From a bacterium (GTDB lineage: Bacteria; Babelota; Babeliae; Babelales; RVW-14), in the NCBI GenBank assembly GCA_016699045.1, contig CP064957.1, positions 1,240,001 through 1,304,000 of the forward strand: DNA of 64,000 nucleotides, read 5' to 3'. Positions 36,522 through 47,153 of the stretch are shown in pieces. A program made the position numbers and the translations under genes. The stretch's first letter is position 1, and each line of letters opens with the position of its first letter. The notes below the pieces were generated by a model, which saw only the letters and a list, made by a program, of their open reading frames with translations, was not told where the DNA came from and made no database searches.

Positions 36522-38540
36522 TAAAAAAAGGATAACCATGAAGAGGCGTTTCCTGTGGCTTATTACTTGTATTTTGTTAATGAGTACGGCACAGGCATTT
36601 ATTAAATTTGGTAGTGATGGATCGGTTGTTAAAGTGTCTGGTACTGCCACTTTGAACGTTGCTTCCAATGTAACGGTTTCTGAAGGTACCTTTGAAAAGG
36701 ATTCAACAGCTGCTTTAACCGGACAAAATCTTACTTTTTCTGATGGTACTTTTATTACTGACGATGTGGCGATATTTTTAACAGGTGATTCTAAGTTAGA
36801 CAATCTTGGACGTCTGTTGTTAAACGGCAATGATTCATTTAGCGCCGAACAAGGCACGGTGATGCAAGCGGTGTTAGTGAGTGGCAAAAATAATAGTTTG
36901 ATTGGTAGCCCGTATTTTTTAAGTTCAGATGCTATTACGTTGCAAGATCGATCAACGACATTGACTCTTGGTATAGAAAGTATCATGAGCAATCACATAA
37001 AAATGAATAGTGGCGCGTTATATTTGGGCAGCAACTTAACAATGGGTGATGGTGCTCAATTTACTGGTGGTGGTGGCACAATAGAGTTTAATGACTTTCG
37101 ATTAGTTATGGGTGGGGAAGATTTGACATGGACAAGTACCAATTTTTTTCTTAACGCAACCGATGTAACGTTGAACAGTAACGTTACCTTGCTTGGTCAA
37201 TGGGTATTTGATGGCGATGCTAATCTTAATGGGAATGGCTATATACTGGACCTTTCGAGTGGTAGTACCATACGCATAAAAGTGGGACACAGCTGACGGT
37301 TTCTGATTTGACGATTAAAGGGCTTGGGGCGGGTTCGATTGTGTTTGATGATAATTCGGCAGGTATGAATCTGACGAGTGCTAGCATAGAAATGAATGCG
37401 CATTATACCATAACAACGGGTGGTTTTAACGCGAATGGTCCAACAACAATTGTCACTAAAGATAAATTTTTAACATTTTCTAATTATGGAACATTAACGG
37501 TTGATGGTATTCCGCTTACGTATGAAACGTTGCAATTTGGAGATCTTAATAATATTAAATTTGGCAACGAAGCAATTAATCTTGTATCGCTCAATGGCGG
37601 TGTTATTCGCACCATTCGTACCGACCCAATTGGTGGGTATAGTTTTAACAATGAAACAGTAACGTTGAGCCGGCACATTGTGTTGACAGAAATTAAACCA
37701 ATGACGATTACGGGAAATGTAACGGTTATTGGAGCGGGCAACCCGATAGGGATTGGGCATACGCAAAATCCGGTAATATTGCTTAATCCAGGTTCAAAAT
37801 TAACGCTGAAGCAAACAGTACTTCTTGAATGGGGTCCACAAAATATTCTTTTTGGTGCCGGGTCAAATATTGAATTTGGTGATAAGACAAAACTTGAATT
37901 AGGAAAAAATGGTTCGCTTAATTTTACCATGACTTTTCGTGGTGATTGTGTATTGAAGGGTTTTGGTTACATTCTTGATTTGGGCACAACCGGCAGTATT
38001 GTGCTGGCGCCTACACCAGGTACTAATTTAATTTTAGCTGATCTTACGATTAAAAATATTTCAGGAACAAATATTCGTGCGATGGACCGAACGGGTACTT
38101 TTACGATACAAAATGTGAATTGGGTACAAGCGTCAACGTATACGTTTACGACTGGTCATTTTGATGTTTTGGACAATTGGGTGATCGCTGGCCAAAGTCC
38201 GTTTATTTATAATACCGATCGTGTCAGTACCATTTATGGTGGCGGTAATATGTTATTTGGCGAAGCAACCACACTCTTTTATAATCCGCGAACGAATAAT
38301 CGACAAGCATTGGTCTTGCGTGATTCAAACGCTTATCTATCTTTCAATGGTACATCACTTGTTTCATCAACAACGGGTTTGCGTTTAACGACGGGAACCT
38401 TAGTTATTGATGACGTTGTTCAATTTGCAAATTCAGCCACAGCGCTTTCTCAAGCAATTACTTTTGGCGATGGCAATGTATTACGCGATCTTAATGTATT
38501 TGTTAAGCCAGGAGCACGTTTAGAGGTTGTATCAGGATTA
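34655..38540 (+). repeat. Recent tandem gene duplication (about 2.04-kb offset)
   Basis: Sequence from about 34655 to 36500 recurs at about 36697-38540. The spacing is 2042-2043 bp throughout, for example cgccgaacaaggcacgg at 34801 and 36843. The stretch up to about 35660 looks almost identical apart from homopolymer lengths; after that scattered third-position changes appear. Signal peptides and first 60 codons differ more. Confidence 0.9.
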
Positions 38541-38564
38541 TTGAATTATGAAAATACCCAATAG
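36538..38564 (+). CDS. Stalkless surface protein (family B), tandem copy 2, frameshifted as sequenced
   Basis: About 675 residues if repaired. ATG 36538 follows AAAAGGATAACC; an in-frame ATG at 36505 lies inside copy 1 and is less likely. Signal peptide MKRRFLWLITCILLM, then the family B body. The frame stops at 37296 because the A run at 37278-37281 is one shorter than in copy 1 (35234-35238); adding an A joins it to 37308-38564. Ends GLLNYEN. Each copy is intact exactly where the other is broken, which argues for errors rather than decay. Confidence 0.65.
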
Positions 38565-38603
38565 ATATGCAGAGCGAATTTTGAAGTGCAATCAAGAAAG
38601 GTG

Positions 38604-40610
38604 ATGATAGTGAAAAGGATCGTAAAAACACTTGTGTTTATAGTACTTTGCATAAATACTGCAAGTTTTGGTAAAGTGAACTTTGCTGGTCAAACATCAG
38701 CAATTAAATTACTTAATACGGCAACGTTGAACATTAAAAGTGGTATGAGTATTCAGCATGGTATTTTTGACAAAGGAGCAGATGCCATTGTTACTGGACA
38801 AGGGTTAACTTTTCTTGACAGTATCTTTATTAGCGATGGGACTCCTGTATCATTGGTGGGCGATCCACGGCTCGATGCGCAAGCGGTTTTGCATTTAGAT
38901 GGGAATGATGATTTTGTTGCAGAACCCGGCATTATTATGCAGGCGGTACAAGTTAGCGGCAAAAACAATTATCTTGGTGGTCAACCATCATTTCTTGATA
39001 CCGATGCCATTACCTTGCAAGATGGTCTGACTACGCTTACGATTGCGTTGCAAAGTGTTCTTGATCAAAATATTGTCCTGAATAATGGGCAACTTTATTT
39101 TGGTGGTAACTTAACTTTTGCTGACGATGCGCGCATAAAAGGTGCTGGGTTAGTGAATTTTAATGGTTATCGCCTGACTCTTGGCGGTAATGCTTTGACG
39201 TGGAACGATAACACCGGTTTTATTGATGCTTCAGATATTGTGTTAAATGGCGATGTTACGCTTGGTGGGCAGTGGACGTTTAAAGGTGATTCGAATATTA
39301 ATGGGAATGGTAATATTCTTAATTTGGCTGGCAAGTCGTTGCGCGTAAAAGCTAATACAACGCTGAGCTTGGCTGATATAAAAATTAAGGGATTGGGCTC
39401 AGGTAAGATTATTTTTGATGATAACTCTGCGTCAGTCCATCTTTCTCAGGTTGAAATAGAAATGGATGCAAACGTTACGCTGACGGTTGGTGGTATGTAT
39501 GCTGAAGGCCCAACGACGATTGTGACAAAAAATAGAATATTACGATTCGATAATTATGCTACCTTGACGGTTGACGGTATTGCTTTGACGTACGAACCCC
39601 TTGGTTATGCATCTCAAGATAATATTCGTTTTACGGTAACCGCTGATAATTTGAAAAGGCTTAATGCGGGAATTATTCGTCAGTTGTCGTCAACGTTGAG
39701 TGGTGGTTTTGATGTAATGGTAACGCCGTCTCTTTCTGGGCCATTATTTATTTCCGATAGCCAGCCATTAGTATCGACTGGTAATAATGTGTTGAATGGG
39801 AATGGTAATATTATTTTTGTTTCTTATACCGATAACCCCGTATTTATTGTTGCTAACAATAGCTCGTTAGTTTTGACGAATGTTTTGATTTCTAATTTTA
39901 ATCCGGATAACGTGCTACTTGGTACTAATGCGCAACTTGTTTTTGGTGATGGATCTAAAATTTTGTTGGGAAATAATGTTGATTTAAAAATTCCGATTAT
40001 TATTGCTGGCGATGTTGTTTTTGAAGGCCAAGGCCATCTTATGGATTTAGGTTCTACCGGTAGTATTGTGTTGACGACGCAAGGTTCTTCGCTGCTACTG
40101 CAAGACATATCATTGGATGGTATTTCTGGTTCGAATATTCAAGCGATGCATAATAGTTGCACCTTTTCGCTTAAAGATGTTTCCTGGTGCCAAGATGCTT
40201 ACTATAGCTTTACGGTTGGAAATATTGACGTGTTGGGAGATTGGCGTTTGCATGGTGGGAAAGTTTTTTGTTATAAATCGCCGCGTCCAAGTACTATTTT
40301 TGATTGTGTTGCCATGATTCTTGATGGCAGACCGACTATGTTTTCTTACGAGCCAACAACAGACAATCGTGATTTATTGGTAATGGCTGGGGGTACTGCC
40401 ACCATGTCATTGTTGGGTGCTTCATTAAATACCAGTACAACTGGTATGCGGCTAACCAATGGAACGTTATTTGTTGATCAAAAAGTACAGCTTTTTAATG
40501 TTGGGGCGGTGTCTCCGTCGCAAGGTTTTAGCTTTGGGAATGGTAATGCAAGCAACGATCTTGCTATTGAGCTGAGTCCAGGAGCTTCCTTGAATTTAAA
40601 TTCTGTATAA
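38604..40610 (+). CDS. Stalkless surface protein (family B), diverged third copy, C-terminus shortened
   Basis: About 668 residues in one frame. AAAGG lies close before ATG 38604; GTG 38610 is an alternative start. Signal peptide VKRIVKTLVFIVLCI, then the same body plan as the two upstream genes at clearly lower identity (LRVKANTTLSLADIKIKGLG, SSTLSGGF). The C-terminal domain has NTSTTGMRLTNGTLFVD, but the protein ends at SLNLNSV. The closing segment G-[VIL]-L-x-Y-x-N found in the other family members is missing. The PPP-like gene begins almost at once. Function unknown. Confidence 0.65.
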   Translation: MIVKRIVKTLVFIVLCINTASFGKVNFAGQTSAIKLLNTATLNIKSGMSIQHGIFDKGADAIVTGQGLTFLDSIFISDGTPVSLVGDPRLDAQAVLHLDGNDDFVAEPGIIMQAVQVSGKNNYLGGQPSFLDTDAITLQDGLTTLTIALQSVLDQNIVLNNGQLYFGGNLTFADDARIKGAGLVNFNGYRLTLGGNALTWNDNTGFIDASDIVLNGDVTLGGQWTFKGDSNINGNGNILNLAGKSLRVKANTTLSLADIKIKGLGSGKIIFDDNSASVHLSQVEIEMDANVTLTVGGMYAEGPTTIVTKNRILRFDNYATLTVDGIALTYEPLGYASQDNIRFTVTADNLKRLNAGIIRQLSSTLSGGFDVMVTPSLSGPLFISDSQPLVSTGNNVLNGNGNIIFVSYTDNPVFIVANNSSLVLTNVLISNFNPDNVLLGTNAQLVFGDGSKILLGNNVDLKIPIIIAGDVVFEGQGHLMDLGSTGSIVLTTQGSSLLLQDISLDGISGSNIQAMHNSCTFSLKDVSWCQDAYYSFTVGNIDVLGDWRLHGGKVFCYKSPRPSTIFDCVAMILDGRPTMFSYEPTTDNRDLLVMAGGTATMSLLGASLNTSTTGMRLTNGTLFVDQKVQLFNVGAVSPSQGFSFGNGNASNDLAIELSPGASLNLNSV

Positions 40611-40636
40611 GGCATAAGCTCAAACTAACAACGCCG

Positions 40637-42129
40637 TTGTTGGTTGGTATAGCTTCAGGCGTAGCTTTAGTGATGGTAGTGTTTTTTCTGATTCCACAGC
40701 CTAACTATCGTGAAGGGTTTGAAAATCTTTCGCAGATTAATCAGCATGCGGCCACGCTTGATGAATTGCGTGCGATGGAAGGAAGCAATTTTTCCCGACC
40801 TGATTTTTCAAAATACTATGCAACATTTAATTCAACGCTTATCAAGCGATGCAAAGGAAAAATAATACGTATTTTGCGATTATTACATCTTAAAAAAGCG
40901 CCGCTATGGTCCGGTAGTTTTTTTAACAATCTTTTGCAAGAAGTGATTGCTGACCGTGAAAAGCGGGGCTGGTCAGCAAAGCCACTGATCCAAAAAGCAG
41001 TACTAGATTCACAAAGTCGGGTGGTAATTTTTGGTGATTTACAAGGTGCTTTTCATTCGTTAACACGAGATTTAAATCACCTTAAAACATTGCAAATTAT
41101 TGATGAACAACTGCGCATTACGCAGCCGAATTATTATATTGTTTTTATCGGCAATGCCATTAATCGCTCTCCCTACACCTTGGAAACGCTTTCAATAATT
41201 TTACGCCTGATGCAACGAAATCCAGAGAATGTAATTTATTTGAAAGGCAAGAATGAGTATTATGAGTATTGGAAAGAGCATACGTTGCGGGATGAATTAA
41301 AAACAAAAACACGTGATCAGTCGACTAAAAAATATTCAATGGTTAAAGAAGCACAAAAGTTTTTCAAACGTTACCGCTTGGTTTTTATGGTGTTATTGAT
41401 GCCAATCCATCGGTAGTGGCAGTGCGTATTTCTCCCTACGGTCGTCAGAGCAAAAAAGCTGTTGCAATGGACGAAACAACCTATGCTGATTTTTTAACAA
41501 GTCCTTCGCAACAACGTCTTGCAACATTTGATTTAAATACACGTTCTCAAACGGCCCAACAATCAAGTGAGCGGTTGCAAGTCAAAGCGATTGTTCGTGG
41601 TATTTCGAAACGTAATAACTATGAACCAACCGATGGTATGTATTTGTTAGGTACCGACGATGGCATAACAGACTGGACATTTCTTTCATGTCCAACGCAG
41701 CCGTACCGCATGATCACGATGTTTTTCTTTGATGCGTTTGGCGTTATGTATGGCGATGAAGATATCAATCAGTGGAAGCTTGCACTTTACAACCGCGATA
41801 TTCGCAAGACGCAAGACCTGGCGTTTAAAATGCGCTGGCAGTTTCTTTTTTCCGGTTATGACGAGCAAGGTCGCATGGTTGCAACTGGTTTGAGTGGCGA
41901 AGAGCAGCAGTACGTTAATCAAATTATTCAACAACTCAAAAGCTCTTTTAAAGGCAAAGAAGGCTTGAGTGAAAAAGAATTTTTGGGTCAGTTACAAGCA
42001 ATTCAGCAAGATCTTGAACGTAAAGGTGTTGCAACACCACAAGAAGGAGCGCAGCCGATAGAAATGCAACAACGTGCAAAACCAGTTGCCGTTGAAGCCG
42101 ATATTGCTGATGCGGGAGACGCAGACTAA
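40637..42129 (+). CDS. Membrane-anchored degenerate PPP-phosphatase-like protein, frameshifted as sequenced
   Basis: About 497 residues after repair. An N-terminal transmembrane helix (ASGVALVMVVFFLIP) is followed by a domain matching the PPP Ser/Thr phosphatase layout: VVIFGDLQGAF where PPP has GDIHG, then YIVFIGNAINRSPYTLETL where PPP has LFLGDYVDRGPFSLEVL, then NVIYLKGKNE where PPP has LLRGNHE. The metal- and phosphate-binding His, Asp, Asp, Asn and His are changed to Gln, Asn, Asn, Lys and Asn, so it is most likely inactive. A frame break at 41416 is repaired by one T in the run 41382-41386, giving YGVIDANPSVVAVRISPYG. The start is uncertain: no ATG, TTG 40637 used. A paralogue lies at 63131. 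Confidence 0.7.
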
Positions 42130-42149
42130 CATTCTGTTAACATTTCTTA

Positions 42150-42190
42150 AAAGCATCTGCACGACATTGTTTTGCAGATGCTTTCTTTAT
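42150..42190 (+). terminator. Intrinsic terminator after the PPP-like gene
   Basis: AAAGCATCTGCA (42150-42161) pairs perfectly with TGCAGATGCTTT (42173-42184), followed by a T-rich stretch. Confidence 0.85.
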
Positions 42191-42290
42191 GCAAAACTCA
42201 TCTTGCAAAAAAATAAAGAATCAGTAGCTTGATTGGAATGATGTACTCGGTTGGTCATCATGAAGATAAAAAAGGGAAGAGGAGAAGTGT

Positions 42291-44973
42291 ATGCGTCCAA
42301 TCAACAGTAGAATATTTTTCTATGCATTTTTTTTAGCGGCGAGTAGTTTTACTACTCAAAGTTTTGCCATTAGCGGGGATGACGAAGATCCGACTGCGCG
42401 TCTAGATTTGAATATGAAAAGATCGCCTTTGGCAGATGCAGAAGTTAAAGCCATGAAAAAAATGGTTGAACCAAAAAAAATGGCTCAACCTGTCGAAGAA
42501 GTTCAATTGAGCAATGAAGAAAATGATAAAAGCGGCATGGGTTTACCGGAAGATGATGACGTATTAAGAAAAGTTCGTAAAAAAGTTAAAGGCGAAGATG
42601 AAGGCGCTTACAATATTTTAAAGCAAAAAGTTTTTGAAGTTTTAAAAGAAAACGCCATTGCCGACAAATTAAATCAAAAAATCAAAAAACGCGAAGGCAT
42701 GGATATATCGACCGTATTTGGTGGTCGTGTTCGTGAAGATTACTTTTACTATGCCAATCCAACGTCATTTCGAACTGATTTGAATGACGAAGCGGCTTAT
42801 TTCAGAAATAAGCTTGAAGTAAAATGGTATGCCTTCCAAGGTATTCGTAAGTATCACCGTCCAGCATCGTTGGCAAAAGTTAAGCTTTCAAACTATTCAT
42901 TTTGGAAAGATAATCCAGGCGAAGCGCAGAATCTTACCAGCGAACATACGTATGCCGCAAACTCCGTATGGCAGGTTACAATCAGTAAATCTTGATGGTG
43001 CTCAAACGTCAGATGCGCATACGCATCGTTCGTTGGTTCCGTTGGTTTATTTGGAAGAAGCGTGGTTTGATATTCAATTTGGTACGTTTGTAAAAGCATT
43101 GAAAGATTATCCGATTTCTTTCAAAATGGGTTACTTTCCGTACTGGATTGGTCGTGGCCTTTCGCTTGGCTCGCATGATGACTTAGCGCTTACATATGGC
43201 GGCTGGCAAGGCGATAACGATCAATTTCGTTTTCCAGTGATGCCTCCGGGGATTTTGATTCGTGGACAACTTTCAGATGAATGGACATGGGATTTTTATT
43301 ACAACAAATGGCGTGAAGTAAGTGATTCTCCAGAATCGTTGATCATCAATGTTGTACATCAAGACAGACTTTCAGGTCATCGTCCAGAACGCGGCAGACA
43401 TCAAGATCGCGATACGTGGGCATTGCGCTTTGACTTTAATAAAGATTTAGATGGTAAAGGTAGCCTGCTGTTTGAACCATACTTTGTTTATACCCGCGCA
43501 CCAGAACAAGCGCTTGAGCACGAAGGCGATGCACGCGCAAAGCTGGGCACTGTTGGTTTTATGATCGATTGGAAGTTTAAAAATTGGGAAGTTAATATTG
43601 AAGCTGCTGGACAATTTGGCCATCAGCATGTTTTTGATATTGATCGCAATGTTATTGAATTGCGCAGAAATCGTCAAACAGGACAAGTGCAAGAAGTTTT
43701 CAGTCATGTGTATTTTGATGGCATTTCACCAGAAGATTCATTAGCAAATGCGCTTGATTCGGCGCCTGGGATTTCTGCTGGAGAGGCTGCTTTAGCTATG
43801 GCAAGTTTATTTCCTGTTGCTGGTGGTGCGTACGATCCTCGTGATGTCAAAAAAGTTCCTGTGCGTTTATCAGATCAATATCCATCATCTATTTATCCTA
43901 GAACTGACTTAAAGGACTTAATTAATCAACCACAAAATAGAAGTGCTGACAGAAATGGTCAGCCTATTATTTATGCTGACGGGACACCAGTAACGGTGAC
44001 GGTAGCTCTTGGTGCCGAGACTTTACCTGGTGGCGTTGCTACTGCGCATAAAATGTACAATGCGGCGTTTTTTGGTAATAATCGTTTCAGAAATTTTTAT
44101 AAGCTTGATTACGATGGCTTTTTGGCATTGTGTGATGTTGCTTATAATTTTGATCATGGTCAAGTGGCGGTTGCTGGTGGTTACATTGGCGGGGATTCGT
44201 ATCCGTACAATGAAGAAGTTAATAAAAACTACAGTACGTTTATTGCACAACGTGCGGGTTATCGCGGTTTGCATGTGCAGCCAGTTTATATGATGGAACG
44301 GCTTGTGTTAGCGCGTCCTGTTAATATTGAAAATCGCAATTTTTATGCAAATAACCACTTCCGTGACTACAGTAACTTACAATTTGTAGGTGCTAGTTTT
44401 ACGTGGAACCCGCTAAAAGATAAGCGTGCGTTGAGTATTAATCCAAACGTTATGGCGTTCTGGGAAGTTGGTGATTTGCAACGTTGGGATAATGAAAATT
44501 CTGAGCCATTTGGTGATCTCAATCATAATGTAATTGATGATGCAATAGACGCAGTTGTTGGGTTTAGTAATCCAGCTGGCGATAAAGCAGTTGCAAAAGC
44601 TTTTTTTGCAGCTCTTCCTACTGCTCAACAACAACAATTGACCAATTTTGCTAACGCTTTGCGTGGTAGTAAAGATGGTCAGATTGCTCTTGTTCGCGAC
44701 AAGCAACAGTTCAAAGGTTGGTTGAGCAAAGAACAAGCAAGTAAGTTTTTGGGTGTTGAGTTAAACGTCTTGATTGATTACTACATTCAAAAAAATGTCA
44801 GATTTTATATGAGGGCTTATGCCTTCTTTCCTGGCAAGCTTTATAGAGATTTGCAAGGTCAGCCAAACGAATTTACGGTTCGCTTTAATCAAAATGGCGA
44901 TGACTTTATTTTCAATTCTCAAGGCACGAGTACATCACTTGGTTTCTACACCGGGTTTGATTATCGTTTCTAA
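42291..44973 (+). CDS. Large outer-membrane beta-barrel (porin-like) protein, frameshifted as sequenced
   Basis: About 890 residues if joined. The first frame (42291-42995) has a signal peptide (FFYAFFLAASSFTTQSFA), a charged 100-residue segment with helical character and the first strands (FGGRVREDYFYY). The second frame carries the rest from about 42980: VNLDGAQTSDAH, LEEAWFDIQFGTF, GYFPYWIGRGLSLG, and ends STSLGFYTGFDYRF with a C-terminal Phe typical of outer-membrane barrels. The shift (one surplus base) lies between about 42970 and 42992 and, unlike others here, is not in an obvious homopolymer. SD AAGAGGAGAAG before the ATG is strong. Function beyond an outer-membrane role is unknown. 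Confidence 0.65.
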
Positions 44974-44992
44974 GAATTTTGATTGATTATTA

Positions 44993-45033
44993 AAAAAACG
45001 GCGCTGTGTTGTAAAAGACAGCGCCGTTTTTTT
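44993..45033. terminator. Bidirectional intrinsic terminator between the porin-like and FAS1 genes
   Basis: AAAAAACGGCGCTGT (44993-45007) pairs perfectly with ACAGCGCCGTTTTTT (from 45018). Flanked by A and T runs on both sides, it suits both convergent genes. Confidence 0.92.
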
Positions 45034-45570
45034 TTAGAGTGCTTCGTCAGGTTCTACATCCAAAAGGGTATCGATAATGTGCACCACGCCATTGTCGCCT
45101 TTCAAATTTGGGACCACAATGCTGGCCTTTGCTTTGTATGCTTGAATTTTACCTTTGGCTACTTTAAGTTTCGAGCCTGATGCGCGTTCATATTCTGGTC
45201 GTAAAGCATCTGCTGCTTCATTCGCTTTAAAACAGACATGTTGTTTGAGCAACGTGCGTAATGTTTTTGAACGCGCTTCTGCCGGGCCACCTTCAATAAA
45301 CCCATCTTTGGCGGCAATCTCTTTCATTTTTTCTTCTGAAAAACCTGCTTTGGTAAGTGCATTGTTGCTTGGTGCAAAAATAATGACGGGCACATACAAG
45401 CCGTAAACCGGTGTAAATTCATTTGCTTGTGCAATCTCTTCCGCTTTGGCCAAATGCATGGCCAAGGTAAAAAGGCGTAAATCTTCTCGTTTGCTCATAA
45501 TGTCCCATAACGTTTCTGCGTGCAGTGTTGTTGCGCATAAAAAAAATAAAAGGCCGATATATTTTTTCAT
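45034..45570 (-). CDS. Secreted fasciclin (FAS1) domain protein
   Basis: 178 residues from ATG at 45570, which has GGGGAG six bases upstream on the minus strand. Signal peptide MKKYIGLLFFLCATTLHA. The single FAS1 domain shows the H1 region VPVIIFAPSNNALTKAG, the LLKQHVC segment and the closing GVVHIIDTLL. FAS1 domains act as adhesion or scaffold modules outside the cytoplasm; the partner here is unknown. It stands alone, convergent with the porin-like gene. Confidence 0.85.
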   Translation of the reverse strand: MKKYIGLLFFLCATTLHAETLWDIMSKREDLRLFTLAMHLAKAEEIAQANEFTPVYGLYVPVIIFAPSNNALTKAGFSEEKMKEIAAKDGFIEGGPAEARSKTLRTLLKQHVCFKANEAADALRPEYERASGSKLKVAKGKIQAYKAKASIVVPNLKGDNGVVHIIDTLLDVEPDEAL

Positions 45571-45760
45571 AAAAGCTCCCCTAAAAAGTGGTACTGGTTT
45601 TTTTGTTCGATTGCTACGTTGTTTTATTAAAAATATAAAAAATTTAGTCATGCTGAGTAAATGATTTCTTTATTCAATCGTTAAACTCTTGACTTATGAA
45701 TGGCTTCAATAACAACTTAAAAGAGTAAAAAAAGTGATTATTGAAAAAGGGAGTAATGTG

Positions 45761-47137
45761 GTGGTGCTCAAAAAAATAGTACTTATAGTTATGTGCGGTA
45801 GTTTTAGTACTTTGATGGGCGAAGTGCAACAACAGCCATCAACGTTGCCGGCCCAGCAAGCGGCACAGGCACAAATCCCACCAAGAAGTTCAGAAAAGCT
45901 AGTTGTGCAGCCGCAAGCACAAATACCGCCACAAAGTCCAAGCGAGTCAGTTGCTCAAGCAGCGCTAGTACCTGAGCAAGCACCAGTTCCAGAGCAAGAG
46001 CAGGCAGCAGTGCCTGTACAAACCGATGGTGCGGGCTATCCGCTTATTCCGGTAGTTCAACACAAACAAGGTCTTACCGAAATTCCCCTTTGCACAAGCT
46101 TTTCATTGCAAGGAGACAATATTTTTGTTGGTGAGCTGATGCAGAGCGCGTCCAAACATTTTTTTAAAGAAATGAGTGCGGTGCTGCGTAAATATGAAGG
46201 CGCTTGGTTTACCTTGCGCGACAAAGGGAATAATGACCAAGGCACTGGCAAGTTGGCAAAGATGACCGCCACCATGTCGCCGTTGGTGCTTGGGTTGGTT
46301 GGTACTGAATCATTTTTTTCGATTGAACGTTTGTTGCAAGAAAAAAAGATGGCGTTACTTTTTCCAACCGAAGGAATCAACTCGTTGCGCCAGGGCCAGT
46401 ATGAAAACGTTATTTATTTCAGACCTTCGTACAAAAAAGAGCTGGAGGCATTAATTGATTATACGCTCAACAAGCGCTACAAGCGCAAGATTGCTGTGTT
46501 GTATGAAGCAAGTGAGTGGGGCGAGGGGATTTTTACTGATTTGAAAGATTTGTTAACGCAGTATGGCATTGAGCCGGTTGTGTGGGCATCGTTTCAACAA
46601 GGCACAGTAGAAATTGGCTTGGCGCTGGATCGTATTGCGCAGGCCAAGCGTACGCCAAATGCGATTTTCTGTTTAACGCAGCCGCGTGCGGCCTACACGT
46701 TCGTGCGCAATGCGCTTAACGTTGGGTTGCATAATGCATTGTTTATTGGGCTTTCAAATTTAAATATTGTTCAATCGCTCATTAAAACATCGCTGGGTAT
46801 TGATATTGTTGTTTCTTCCGTGGTTCCAAATCCGCAGACGTCAACGATTCCGTTGATTAATGAATACAAACAAATGGCGCAGGGGTTGTTGGTTTCTCGT
46901 GCCGACTCTCCGTACTTTTTGGAAGCATTTATTGGGCAGCGGTTGTTGGTTGAGTGCTTGATGCGCTTGCAAGGGCCGCCCACGATTGAAAATATTATTC
47001 AAACGCTTGAAACGTTTCAGAATATGGATTTTTTAGGTTTGCCAATACATTTTAATAATCGTGAGCGGGTTTTGGGACATGATGTGTGGATTAATCCTGG
47101 TATGACACGGCCGTGGGTGCTTGGTCGGGCCAGTTGA
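45761..47137 (+). CDS. Type-1 periplasmic binding protein, partner of the adjacent channel gene
   Basis: About 458 residues. The start is one of three consecutive GTGs at 45758-45764 after GGGAG; 45761 has the best spacing. Signal peptide, then a Gln/Pro/Ala-rich linker of about 70 residues (IPPQSPSES type), then a two-lobed type-1 (LivJ/Peripla_BP_6-like) binding domain from about residue 100: SFSLQGDN, VLGLVGTES, ENVIYFRPSYKKE, IAVLYEASEWGEG and AIFCLTQPRAAYTFVRNAL. Such proteins bind amino acids or related small molecules in the periplasm. No ABC permease genes follow. Instead a pLGIC-like gene starts 16 bp later, and a paralogous pair sits at 60.8-63.1 kb. The ligand is not predictable from sequence alone. 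Confidence 0.82.
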   Translation: MVLKKIVLIVMCGSFSTLMGEVQQQPSTLPAQQAAQAQIPPRSSEKLVVQPQAQIPPQSPSESVAQAALVPEQAPVPEQEQAAVPVQTDGAGYPLIPVVQHKQGLTEIPLCTSFSLQGDNIFVGELMQSASKHFFKEMSAVLRKYEGAWFTLRDKGNNDQGTGKLAKMTATMSPLVLGLVGTESFFSIERLLQEKKMALLFPTEGINSLRQGQYENVIYFRPSYKKELEALIDYTLNKRYKRKIAVLYEASEWGEGIFTDLKDLLTQYGIEPVVWASFQQGTVEIGLALDRIAQAKRTPNAIFCLTQPRAAYTFVRNALNVGLHNALFIGLSNLNIVQSLIKTSLGIDIVVSSVVPNPQTSTIPLINEYKQMAQGLLVSRADSPYFLEAFIGQRLLVECLMRLQGPPTIENIIQTLETFQNMDFLGLPIHFNNRERVLGHDVWINPGMTRPWVLGRAS

Positions 47138-47153
47138 ATACAAGGATGGTTTT

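Noticed and set aside
36498..36992. 164-residue minus-strand frame repeated also at 34450-34845
   Set aside because: Appears twice only because the underlying family B genes are duplicated; no independent coding signs.
40637..42129. Active Ser/Thr phosphatase
   Set aside because: The His, Asp and Asn residues that bind metals and phosphate in the three PPP motifs are replaced.
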